A stretch of 64,000 nucleotides of DNA from an uncultured Bacteroidales bacterium (GTDB lineage Bacteria; Bacteroidota; Bacteroidia; Bacteroidales; UBA1715), in contig CALAUG010000040.1 of the NCBI GenBank assembly GCA_937892155.1, forward strand, positions 1-64,000, read 5' to 3'. Under the pieces are notes generated by a model, which ran no database searches, was not told the origin of the DNA, and worked only from the letters and a program-made list of their open reading frames with translations. Position 1 is the stretch's first letter, and the number at the start of each line of letters is the position of its first letter. This document shows, one piece after another, positions 56,204 through 64,000 of this stretch. The position numbers and the translations under genes are program-made.

Positions 56204-56887
56204 TTAATCTTCGTCTAATAAATCGGGTCTCAACAATCGGGTTCGTTCCAATGATTGTTCTAATTGCCACTTTTCAATCTCTTTTGTGTTTCCCGAAAGA
56301 AGAATGTCAGGGACTTTCCAGCCGTTAAACACTTCTGGTCGTGTATAGATTGGAGCTGCTAAAAGATTATCCTGAAATGAATCATCAAGTGCAGAAGCAA
56401 GGTCGCCCATAGCACCAGGAAGAATTCTTACAACACTGTCGGTAACGACAGCAGCTGCAAGTTCCCCGCCAGTGATGACAAAATCACCGATGGAAATTTC
56501 CTTTGTAATTAAATGCTCGCGTATTCTGTGGTCTATGCCTTTGTAATGACCGCACAATATGATGATGTTTTCTAATAGAGAGAGTCGGTTCGCTGTCTTT
56601 TGCGTAAACTGTTCACCATCGGGGCTCATATAGATAATTTCATCGTATTTTCGTTCTGCTGTCAGTTTGGATATACATTTGTAAATCGGCTCAATTTGTA
56701 ACACCATACCAGCTCCGCCGCCAAATTGGTAATCGTCAACGTGATGGTGTTTCTCATCGGCAGAGTAGTCGTGTAAATCGTGAACAACAATTTCAACTAT
56801 GCCCTTTTCTTTTGCACGTTTCAAAATTGACGTTTCAAGAGGACTTTCTATTACTTGCGGAACCGCTGTTATGATATCAATTCTCAT
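56204..56887 (-). CDS. trmD: tRNA (guanine-37 N1)-methyltransferase
   Basis: 227 residues, normal length. The trefoil-knot SPOUT motifs are clear: DDYQFGGGAGMVLQIEPIY, IYMSPDGEQFTQ, IILCGHYKGIDHRIREHLITKEISIGDFVITGGELAA and the C-terminal YTRPEVFNGWKVPDILLSGN. It methylates G37 next to the anticodon and prevents frameshifts. Confidence 0.97.
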   Translation of the reverse strand: MRIDIITAVPQVIESPLETSILKRAKEKGIVEIVVHDLHDYSADEKHHHVDDYQFGGGAGMVLQIEPIYKCISKLTAERKYDEIIYMSPDGEQFTQKTANRLSLLENIIILCGHYKGIDHRIREHLITKEISIGDFVITGGELAAAVVTDSVVRILPGAMGDLASALDDSFQDNLLAAPIYTRPEVFNGWKVPDILLSGNTKEIEKWQLEQSLERTRLLRPDLLDED

Positions 56888-56925
56888 ATCTTGAAAATTT
56901 TCAAAAAATCTAATCGTTTTCTTTG

Positions 56926-56933
56926 CAAAAATA
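56926..56933 (-). promoter_or_regulatory. -7 element of trmD
   Basis: TATTTTTG on the minus strand, leader about 34 bases. Confidence 0.6.
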
Positions 56934-57009
56934 TATATTTTCGCAAGATAATTCGTATTTGGCGTAAAAGCGTACTGATATTATTAGATACTCTAAAATC
57001 TATTTACGT

Positions 57010-58809
57010 ATGGTAGTTGATGATGTAAATGGTCTGGAAGATGCAAATCTTGAGCAATCTTCTAAAAATGATGAGATAGGAGTAACAAATGTTGCTGATT
57101 ATCATGGTTTTTCTGTGTCGGAGTTAATTGCAGAGCTTGAGAAATTCTGCACAAAAGATTTAGTAGAGGCTCATAGAAAAGAAATAGAAGAAATTCGTTC
57201 GCTTTTTTATAAGAAACAGAAAAACGAAACTGAAGAAGCACGCAAAGCTTATATTGAGGAACATGGCGATATTTCGGGTTTTGTGTATGAAACCAAAGAA
57301 AACGAATTTAAGGAAGTTTATGGACGTATTCGTGAGTTGCGCGCTACGTTGCTGCAACAAAAGGTAGACGAACAACAAAAGAATCTTCAGAAAAAACTTG
57401 ACATCATTGAGAAGTTGGAAAAATTGACGGAAACTCCAGAGTCAATGAATAAAACGTTTTCTGAATTTCGCGCATTGCAAGAAGAATGGAAAAATTCGGG
57501 TGATGTTGCTTCTACAGAAGAAAAGGCTATATGGGATAAGTATCATTTAGCAGTTGGAAAATTCTACGATTACGTAAAAATAGACCGTGAATTGCGCGAT
57601 TTGGATCAAAAGAAAAATTATGATGCAAAAGTTGCGTTGTGCGAGGCTGCGGAAAAGTTGTCAGAATCAAAACTTGTGGTGAAGGCTTTCAGTGATTTGC
57701 AGTCTTTGCACGAACAATGGAGAAAAATAGGTCCCGTTAAAGAAGAATTCAAAGAACAATTGTGGGAACGTTTTAAAAATGCGACGACAGTTATTAATAA
57801 GGCTCATCAGGATTATTTCATAGGCATAAAAAAAACAGAAGAAGAAAATCTTCAGAAAAAAACTGTTTTGTGTGAAAGGTTGGATGAGATTATTGCTAAT
57901 CTTGATTTGACACAAAAACAGTGGATCGCTGCAACAGACAAAGTTCTTGAGTTGCAGAAAGAATGGAAAACAATTGGCTTTGCTCCACAAAAGCAAAATA
58001 ACGCTATCTATGAACGTTTCTCAAAAGCGTGCGACGTATTCTTTTCTGCAAAAAAGTCGTTCTTTGGTGAAGTTCGCGATGTAGAAAATGAGAATAAAAA
58101 GCAAAAGGTCGCTTTGTGCGAAAAAGCTGAGGCTATGAATTCTCGTACGGATTGGAAAGAGGCTACATTGGAATTTGTTCGGTTGCAAAAAGACTGGAAG
58201 AAAATTGGACCAACAGCATTTCGTGATTCTCAGAAGTTGTGGAATAGATTTTCATCTGCCTGCAATACATTCTTTGAATCAAAGAAAAATTATGAGGCTC
58301 AGCAGGATCAGGCATTAAACGACAATATAGCATTGAAAGATGCACTGATTTCAAAATTGACGGACATCTCAACTGATGTAAAAGAAGATGCGTTAAAAGT
58401 TCTTGCGTCTATACAGGACGAATGGTCGAAAATCCAGGTCCCAGCAAGCGCAAAGGCTGATTTACAGAAACGTTTTTCTGAAGGTGTTAATGCGGTTTTG
58501 ACAAAACTGAATGTTGAAAAGACTGCATCCGATAATTTGGCTTTCCGAATCAAAATGTCGGCGCTGGCACTGGAGAAGAACGGAGAAGATAGATTGTTGC
58601 AGGAGGTTAAACGCTTGAAAGGTAAATTGTCAACGGTGCAAACTGAAATAAAATCGTTAGAGAATAATGTTGGTTTTTTCAGCAAATCAACGGATGCTTC
58701 CAAATTGATTGCTTCAGTTGAGAAGAATATAGAAAAGGGAAAACAGGAAATTGTACAGTTGGAACAAAAGATAGAAACAATTTATTCTATTCTAAGAGAA
58801 CGTAAATGA
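57010..58809 (+). CDS. DUF349 repeat protein
   Basis: 599 residues, highly charged, no signal peptide. It has about six ~75-residue DUF349 repeats, each with a W..I/W-type core (LQEEWKNSGDV, LHEQWRKIGPV, LQKEWKTIGFAP, LQKDWKKIGPT) ending LW(N/E)RF. The C-terminal ~60 residues are coiled-coil (LKGKLSTVQTEIKSLENNVG). DUF349 proteins are widespread in Bacteroidetes and of unknown function, presumably binding protein or nucleic acid. The downstream lipoprotein gene overlaps by four bases (ATGA). Confidence 0.88.
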   Translation: MVVDDVNGLEDANLEQSSKNDEIGVTNVADYHGFSVSELIAELEKFCTKDLVEAHRKEIEEIRSLFYKKQKNETEEARKAYIEEHGDISGFVYETKENEFKEVYGRIRELRATLLQQKVDEQQKNLQKKLDIIEKLEKLTETPESMNKTFSEFRALQEEWKNSGDVASTEEKAIWDKYHLAVGKFYDYVKIDRELRDLDQKKNYDAKVALCEAAEKLSESKLVVKAFSDLQSLHEQWRKIGPVKEEFKEQLWERFKNATTVINKAHQDYFIGIKKTEEENLQKKTVLCERLDEIIANLDLTQKQWIAATDKVLELQKEWKTIGFAPQKQNNAIYERFSKACDVFFSAKKSFFGEVRDVENENKKQKVALCEKAEAMNSRTDWKEATLEFVRLQKDWKKIGPTAFRDSQKLWNRFSSACNTFFESKKNYEAQQDQALNDNIALKDALISKLTDISTDVKEDALKVLASIQDEWSKIQVPASAKADLQKRFSEGVNAVLTKLNVEKTASDNLAFRIKMSALALEKNGEDRLLQEVKRLKGKLSTVQTEIKSLENNVGFFSKSTDASKLIASVEKNIEKGKQEIVQLEQKIETIYSILRERK

Positions 58810-59669
58810 GTTTGAAAAAACTAACATATTGTATTCTCGTATCGTTATTGTTTGTCTCTTGCAAAAATGGACAACCAAATGACGATGTGTTTCAAGATTC
58901 ATCCTATGACAATGTTGTGTTGGGCGAGGATTTGATACAGATTGGCATGCCTAACAAGTTGGATTATTTGATTGATAATCTTTCGCTTTCTGATGAAATG
59001 ATTGGCTTGTTGGCAAGTTTTGATAAAAGCTTGTACGATGATGCATTGTTGAATCCTACGGAAAATGTGAAATTCTGTAATACAAGTAAGAATAAGGCCG
59101 TTAATATGGGTGTTTATGGGGCAGAATTGAATTATTTAATACATTTTGGTCAGACGCAATATTCAATGAAATATATGCTGGCGTCGAAACAACTTGCAGA
59201 CCAAATTGGAGTAGCGATGGCTTTTGATCAACAAATGGTAGAGGAATATCAGTCAAATGTAGAAAATAAAGATTCCCTAATCAATATCATTTTTGCGGTG
59301 TATGACAACGCAAAGCGTATGTTGAAAAATGAAGAGCAGTTTTTGTTGTCTTCACTGGTAATTGTTGGCAGTTGGGTCGAGAATATGTACATAACAACAA
59401 CTTTCTTTAATAGAACAGAGTCAGTTGCTATAAAATCAAAATTGGTAACGAACATTGTGGAACAAAAAAATTATTTGACAAAGATGATTGAATGCGTTTC
59501 TTTGTTAGATGAAGGTGATAATGTGTATGTTACGGAGGTTCGTAAAGAACTTGAAAAAATAGACTCTGTTTATGGTGGATTTGGAGATAGATTGTTGTTG
59601 GAATCAGATGTTGCCACACTGAATAAACAAATTGCGGCAGCCAGAAACGTAATGATAAAAATCAATTAA
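58806..59669 (+). CDS. Lipoprotein of unknown function
   Basis: 287 residues with a lipoprotein signal (ILVSLLFVSC; Cys about residue 19). The body is alpha-helical (YGAELNYLIHFGQTQYSMKYMLASKQL, VVGSWVENMYITTTFF) without a motif I recognise. It is coupled to the DUF349 gene by a 4-base overlap. Confidence 0.75.
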   Translation: MSLKKLTYCILVSLLFVSCKNGQPNDDVFQDSSYDNVVLGEDLIQIGMPNKLDYLIDNLSLSDEMIGLLASFDKSLYDDALLNPTENVKFCNTSKNKAVNMGVYGAELNYLIHFGQTQYSMKYMLASKQLADQIGVAMAFDQQMVEEYQSNVENKDSLINIIFAVYDNAKRMLKNEEQFLLSSLVIVGSWVENMYITTTFFNRTESVAIKSKLVTNIVEQKNYLTKMIECVSLLDEGDNVYVTEVRKELEKIDSVYGGFGDRLLLESDVATLNKQIAAARNVMIKIN

Positions 59670-59713
59670 GCAAAATAATGATTTTCTTGTGCCGGTCAAC
59701 ACGATAATATTCT

Positions 59714-59721
59714 TATTTTTG
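59714..59721 (+). promoter_or_regulatory. -7 element of yidC
   Basis: TATTTTTG, with a leader of about 19 bases. Confidence 0.65.
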
Positions 59722-59744
59722 CGCATAATTTAAAATAAGCACGA

Positions 59745-61619
59745 ATGGATAAAAATACGGTTATTGGAACAGTTCTAATATGCCTGTTGATGGTGGGATA
59801 TTATTTCTTTACCAAACCTTCAGAAGAAGATTTACAACGAAGAGCGGAATATTTGGACTCGCTTCAAAATGTCGAAAAGCAGAGACAACTACAACATCTA
59901 GAAGATTCAATTCTTGCCGCTGAAATGTTGCAGGATTCTCTACAAAATCAGGATACAGCAGCCGATATACAAGTCCAGAGCGATGCATCATTGATGCGCG
60001 AATATGGCCGTTTTTATAAATCTGCTCAAGGTGAAGAACAATTTGTGACACTTGAAAATGATTTAATGGCTGTTACTTTGAGTAGTCGTGGTGGAAAGCC
60101 ATATCGTGTTTTGATAAAAGATTATAAAACATACGACGGACGTCCATTGTACATATTGGCTGGTGACAGTACTCATTTTGGATTATTGTTGAGTGAAATT
60201 GGACATTCTACCGATGAAATGTATTTTACTCAAAGCGAAGTATCACTTTCTCAAACAGATTCTGTACAAAGAATTTCATACCGATTGTCTGTTAACGAAA
60301 ATTCGTACTTGGAATATACCTATTCTTTACGACCAAATTCTTACAATTTGGAAATGTCGGTTTCTACGAAAGGAATGGAGCAATATATTCGTGAAACTCG
60401 TTACAATTTGTTGTGGAGTACCACAATGAATGTGTTGGAAAAATCAAAAACGGCAGAATCTCAAAATACAAACATTGTTTGGAAGTACAATGACGATGAT
60501 ACCGAATCATTGAATCCACGTTCAAAAGACGATGAAAAAGATAAACTGTCAGGACAGGTTAAATGGGTCGGTTTTAAACAACATTTCTTTTCTGCTGTGT
60601 TAATAGCAGATGACAAGTTCGAGCGTGATGGTTCTGTGACATCAAAAGTGCTGACTGACAGCGATACAACAATGAAGGAATTTTCTGCAAATTTATTCCT
60701 CGCAAAGGAACAGAATATTGGTTTGAAATTCTTCTTTGGTCCTAATCACTTGCCAGTTCTCAAGGCACAAGGTGTTGATTTGGAAAGTATGCTTGAATTG
60801 GGTTGGTTCGGTTTCATTACAAAATATGCTATAGTTCCTATTTTTAATTGGTTGCGTGGCTTCATAGACAACATGGGACTTGTCATATTATTGATGACAA
60901 TCATTTTGAAATTGGTATTGTTCCCGTTGACTTGTAAGTCGTATTTGTCGACAGCGAGGATGCGTGTCATTAAACCATACGTTGAAGAAATAAACGAAAA
61001 ATATCCAAAGCCTGAAGATGCAATGAAAAAACAGCAGGCTACCATGGATTTGTATAAACGCGTAGGAATTAACCCGATGGGAGGGTGTTTGCCGTTATTG
61101 ATACAATTCCCAATTTTGGTTGCAATGTTCCGTTTCTTCCCAGCATCTATAGAACTTCGTCAGGAAAGTTTCTTGTGGGCAGAAGATTTGTCAACGTATG
61201 ATTCTATTTTTGAATGGTCAACACATATTCCAATTATTTCGTCCATATATGGAAACCATATCAGCTTGTTCACATTGTTGATGGCAGCATCAATGATCAT
61301 TGTTAACAAAATCAACACGGCAAATACCGCACAAGTTAATACGCCGGGTATGCCTAACATGAATGTGATGATGTGGATTATGTCAATCATGATGATATTC
61401 TGGTTTAATGATTATTCTGCAGGTTTGAGTTATTACTATTTACTGGCCAACGTGATTACAATGTTGCAAACAATGTTGATTCGTAATTTGGTAAATGATG
61501 AAAAAATCTTGAAGAAATTGGAAGCTAATAAAGCCAAAGCTCCTAAAAAACGTAAATCAAGTTTTCAGGAACGATTGGAAAAAATGGCTAAGGAACAACA
61601 GAAAAACTTAAAACGGTAG
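59745..61619 (+). CDS. yidC: Membrane protein insertase YidC
   Basis: 624 residues. An N-terminal membrane anchor (TVIGTVLICLLMVGYYFFTKP) is followed by a large periplasmic beta domain, then the conserved five-helix core: KYAIVPIFNWLRGFIDNMGLVILLMTIILKLVLFPLT, KMQ-type helix with GINPMGGCLPLLIQFPILVAMFRFFP, and VMMWIMSIMMIFWFNDYSAGLSYYYL. The C-terminal tail is basic. It inserts proteins into the inner membrane, with or without SecYEG. The FKBP lipoprotein and DHH genes follow and may share its transcript. Confidence 0.97.
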   Translation: MDKNTVIGTVLICLLMVGYYFFTKPSEEDLQRRAEYLDSLQNVEKQRQLQHLEDSILAAEMLQDSLQNQDTAADIQVQSDASLMREYGRFYKSAQGEEQFVTLENDLMAVTLSSRGGKPYRVLIKDYKTYDGRPLYILAGDSTHFGLLLSEIGHSTDEMYFTQSEVSLSQTDSVQRISYRLSVNENSYLEYTYSLRPNSYNLEMSVSTKGMEQYIRETRYNLLWSTTMNVLEKSKTAESQNTNIVWKYNDDDTESLNPRSKDDEKDKLSGQVKWVGFKQHFFSAVLIADDKFERDGSVTSKVLTDSDTTMKEFSANLFLAKEQNIGLKFFFGPNHLPVLKAQGVDLESMLELGWFGFITKYAIVPIFNWLRGFIDNMGLVILLMTIILKLVLFPLTCKSYLSTARMRVIKPYVEEINEKYPKPEDAMKKQQATMDLYKRVGINPMGGCLPLLIQFPILVAMFRFFPASIELRQESFLWAEDLSTYDSIFEWSTHIPIISSIYGNHISLFTLLMAASMIIVNKINTANTAQVNTPGMPNMNVMMWIMSIMMIFWFNDYSAGLSYYYLLANVITMLQTMLIRNLVNDEKILKKLEANKAKAPKKRKSSFQERLEKMAKEQQKNLKR

Positions 61620-61644
61620 TCAATAGATTGTTGGCTCTTTGCCA

Positions 61645-62511
61645 ATGAGAATTACAAAATCAGTTTGTATTATTTGTCTTTGTCTTGCAACTTGTATCTC
61701 TTGTAGCAAGGCTAAGAAGTATGATGGCTATACATACAACAAACAGTACGATTACTATTATAGGCTGCTTGCATTTGAAGATTCGTATAAATCAGCCGAG
61801 ATTGGTGATTTTGTTGCTGCAACAATCCAATTTTCTTTGGTTGATTCTGATACAGCTTCGTTTGTTGCAAATTACGAAGTACAAATTTCTAATGAAGATA
61901 CGTTGGGACTACCAATGTTGCTCAAAGGCGCTCATACAGGTGATAGTTTGTCATTCATTGTTCCAATGGAAAGTTTTGCTGTTGAGGCAGTCTTTCCCGA
62001 AGAGTTCTCTGCACTTGCGTTCGCAGAGGAATTGAAATTGTCAGTCTTGGTAACTTCGGTTTTGGATAGTACAGCATACTATTTACATAAAAAAGAAACA
62101 GAACTGTGGAAGCAGACAAAGCAGGATTTTGAAGAATACAAAATCTCGCAGTATATGAAACGTCATCGTGTAAAGTTTGTTCATCTGAAAAATGGAATTT
62201 ATAAACGTATTTTGAAACGGGGGAAAGGAACATTACCCAAGGCAAAAAATGTGTTAACGGTTACCTATCAGGGAAGTACTTTGGAAGGTGAAATAATAAA
62301 TCACTTTACTACTCTTGATTTTGTATATGGCAGTGATTGGCAGGTGATAAAGGGCATAGAAATGGTGTTGGCTACGATGAAACAAGGCGAACGGGCACAA
62401 ATAATTGTACCAAGCAAATATGCCTGGGGCGAGCAAGGAACATCGGATGGCTCCATTGCACCATACACTCCATTGATTTTTGATATAGAACTAAAAAATA
62501 TAAAGAGATAA
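61645..62511 (+). CDS. FKBP-type peptidyl-prolyl isomerase lipoprotein (GldI-like)
   Basis: 288 residues from the ATG at 61645, with a lipoprotein signal (LCLATCISC; Cys about residue 20). The C-terminal ~90 residues are an FKBP domain (NVLTVTYQGSTLEGEIINHF, VIKGIEMVLATMKQGERAQIIVPSKYAWGEQG, PYTPLIFDIEL). The N-terminal part is not recognised. Periplasmic FKBPs of this form help fold exported proteins; GldI of gliding bacteria is one. An in-frame TTG two codons upstream is less likely. The next gene starts immediately after its stop codon. Confidence 0.85.
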   Translation: MRITKSVCIICLCLATCISCSKAKKYDGYTYNKQYDYYYRLLAFEDSYKSAEIGDFVAATIQFSLVDSDTASFVANYEVQISNEDTLGLPMLLKGAHTGDSLSFIVPMESFAVEAVFPEEFSALAFAEELKLSVLVTSVLDSTAYYLHKKETELWKQTKQDFEEYKISQYMKRHRVKFVHLKNGIYKRILKRGKGTLPKAKNVLTVTYQGSTLEGEIINHFTTLDFVYGSDWQVIKGIEMVLATMKQGERAQIIVPSKYAWGEQGTSDGSIAPYTPLIFDIELKNIKR

Positions 62512-63540
62512 ATGATACTGGATAAAATTAATCAAACTGATATTGAACAAATAAAGCATCTTATTGCCGACAATCAAACATTTGCGATAACGACTCATTA
62601 TAATTCTGATGGTGATGCTATTGGGTCGTCAACAGCGTTGGCAGAAGTATTGCGTCAAATGGGAAAAACGGTGAAGATTGTTTTATCCAATGGTTTCCCT
62701 GCATTTTTTAAATGGATGAAAGGAACTGAAGAGATTTTAAATTTTGAGAGAAAGCAAAAGGAGGTTTCTGCATATTTAGATAAGGCTGATGTGATCATTT
62801 GTCTAGATATGAATCAATTGAATAGAGTTGAAAAAATGGAGCCAATTTTTGCAAATTGTACAAAACCACGCATAGTAATTGATCACCATCTTGGCTTGGA
62901 TATAGAAAATGAAGCGGCAATATCAGTTCCCGAAGCAAGTTCTACGTGCGAATTGGTATATTATGTGATTCAAATGTGCGGGCTTGAGAAATACATTTCT
63001 ACTGATGTCGCCGAGTCGCTGTATACGGGTCTGATTACTGATACAGGCCGATTGGACTATTCATCATCGTATGCTGATGTGTATCAAGTCGTTGGAGCCT
63101 TGGTGGAAAAAGGAATACGTAAGAATTACATACACGACAAAATATATAATGTGTTTACGTATGATAGAATGCAACTTTTGGCAACAGTACTTCATGATAA
63201 TTTTGTTTATTTGCCAGATTTGCACGCTGTGTATATGACAATCTCCCTAAAAGACCAAAAAGACCACAATTTTCAGTTGGGAGATTCAGAATCATTTGTG
63301 AATTATCCGTTGATGATGAAAGACGTGAAGGTATGTGCCTTATTTACCGAGTATGAAAATAAAACAGTAAAAGTTTCGTTACGCTCTAAAAGAGATTTTT
63401 CCGTATGCGATTTCGCAAAAAAATATTTTAACGGCGGTGGACACTTTAATGCGTCCGGAGGCAAATTCGTTGGGACATTGCAAGAAGCTACAGAGACATT
63501 TGTACAAGGCTTGCGGGAAAGTTGTAGAATATCGTTATAA
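62512..63540 (+). CDS. DHH-family phosphoesterase (NrnA-like oligoribonuclease/pAp phosphatase)
   Basis: 342 residues. DHH motifs run from TTHYNSDGDAIGSSTAL (about residue 28) through IICLDMNQLNRVE to VIDHHLGLDIE (about residue 125) and GLITDTGRLDY; the DHHA1 domain ends with FNGGGHFNASGG. It degrades short RNA oligonucleotides or 3'-phosphoadenosine 5'-phosphate. The start is fixed by the TAA of the FKBP gene directly before the ATG. Confidence 0.9.
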   Translation: MILDKINQTDIEQIKHLIADNQTFAITTHYNSDGDAIGSSTALAEVLRQMGKTVKIVLSNGFPAFFKWMKGTEEILNFERKQKEVSAYLDKADVIICLDMNQLNRVEKMEPIFANCTKPRIVIDHHLGLDIENEAAISVPEASSTCELVYYVIQMCGLEKYISTDVAESLYTGLITDTGRLDYSSSYADVYQVVGALVEKGIRKNYIHDKIYNVFTYDRMQLLATVLHDNFVYLPDLHAVYMTISLKDQKDHNFQLGDSESFVNYPLMMKDVKVCALFTEYENKTVKVSLRSKRDFSVCDFAKKYFNGGGHFNASGGKFVGTLQEATETFVQGLRESCRISL

Positions 63541-63542
63541 GA

Positions 63543-64000
63543 TTGAAAGTTGTTCATGTCATAGAGTTGTTCTGTTTGTATATATTTATATGTATGCAAA
63601 GTGTCTATGCTCAAATTGCGGATTTTTCCCAAATTTATAATAATTATGTGTATCTCAATCCAGCCTTTGTAGGAACTACGTCGTGTCCACACTTATTTAC
63701 CTCGTTTAGGACAAAGGATTTGGCAGGTTCCAGTTATAATTCGGCTTTTTTATCATTCGATATGGATTTGAAGCAAGATTATGGAAGTGTTGGAGGTACT
63801 TTTTTGCAAGATAATCAAAGTAATATTTTTTCAGAGACACAATTGATGGCGGTGTATGCCAAGACTTTTCAATTACGAAAAAAACTTTTCATGAATGCGG
63901 CACTTTCGGCAGGATATCTATATGGTGCGACGAATTATTCCAATCTGGTTTTTTCTGATATGCTGAATGTATTTGATGAAGGGACAACTGCGACAGGAGA
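63543..64000 (+). CDS. PorP/SprF-family protein, N-terminal part (runs off the window)
   Basis: The frame opens at TTG 63543, two bases after the previous stop codon, giving a signal peptide (KVVHVIELFCLYIFICMQSVYAQ region), then IADFSQIYNNYVYLNPAFVGT, the PorP/SprF signature, and GSVGGTFLQDNQS, barrel-like. No ATG stands nearer the true start: the ATG at 63594 would cut the signal peptide short. The rest of the gene lies beyond position 64000. It is the second such protein in the window, so a type B T9SS cargo gene probably follows. Confidence 0.85.
   Translation, partial: MKVVHVIELFCLYIFICMQSVYAQIADFSQIYNNYVYLNPAFVGTTSCPHLFTSFRTKDLAGSSYNSAFLSFDMDLKQDYGSVGGTFLQDNQSNIFSETQLMAVYAKTFQLRKKLFMNAALSAGYLYGATNYSNLVFSDMLNVFDEGTTATG

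Overview
The window is AT-rich chromosomal DNA from a member of the Bacteroidetes, most likely an uncultured gut or rumen Bacteroidales. The evidence is a SusC/SusD pair, PorP/SprF proteins, a type B type IX secretion (T9SS) C-terminal domain, a FISUMP domain, Bacteroidetes lipoprotein signals, and sixteen or more promoters with the Bacteroidetes -7 element TAnnTTTG placed just upstream of genes. No rRNA, tRNA or CRISPR array was found.

Layout. 1-3.3 kb: end of a glycan-uptake locus (SusC tail, SusD, a third lipoprotein) closed by a terminator. 3.4-5.9 kb: a membrane protein and an OmpA-type outer-membrane protein with thrombospondin type 3 repeats. 6-11.2 kb (minus): dnaE, trxA and a DUF58 gene. 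11.6-14.8 kb: a DUF1573 protein, a secreted leucine-rich-repeat protein and mnmD. 14.9-19.2 kb (minus): secA and a methyltransferase. 19.4-22.2 kb (minus): xylA and a xylose/H+ symporter. 22.2-24.5 kb and 32.7-36.3 kb (mostly minus): two halves of a fatty-acid-synthase-like (aryl-polyene/flexirubin type) gene set: ketoacyl synthases, a catalytically dead partner, ACP, thioesterase and dehydratase, with an hpt-like gene inside.

24.5-32.7 kb is an accessory island between those halves. It holds a DUF3791-DUF3990-DUF3791 cassette (probable ADP-ribosylating toxin and partners) flanked by a 188-bp direct repeat that carries a promoter. The second repeat copy drives what looks like a new ~264-nt structured RNA with its own terminator, followed by a GIY-YIG-like gene. 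The island also has a secreted protein of unknown role, a ~120-nt small RNA with a predicted pseudoknot, a probable nuclease, a 5'-truncated sugar epimerase, and an AAA/DUF4143 ATPase with iteron-like repeats over its promoter.

36.4-54.3 kb: a PorP/SprF gene diverging from a 13.7-kb gene for a ~4,556-residue secreted protein (GH8 catalytic domain, DUF11-like domains, many Ig/PKD-like repeats, an inserted FISUMP domain and a CHU_C sorting domain), then a GH31 alpha-xylosidase-like lipoprotein. With xylA, the symporter and SusCD this suggests growth on xylan or xyloglucan. 54.4-64 kb: housekeeping genes (argS, trmD, a DUF349 protein, yidC, an FKBP lipoprotein, a DHH phosphoesterase) and the start of a second PorP/SprF gene cut by the window edge.

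All functions are read from sequence alone, from motifs and family resemblance. RNA structures were folded by eye.
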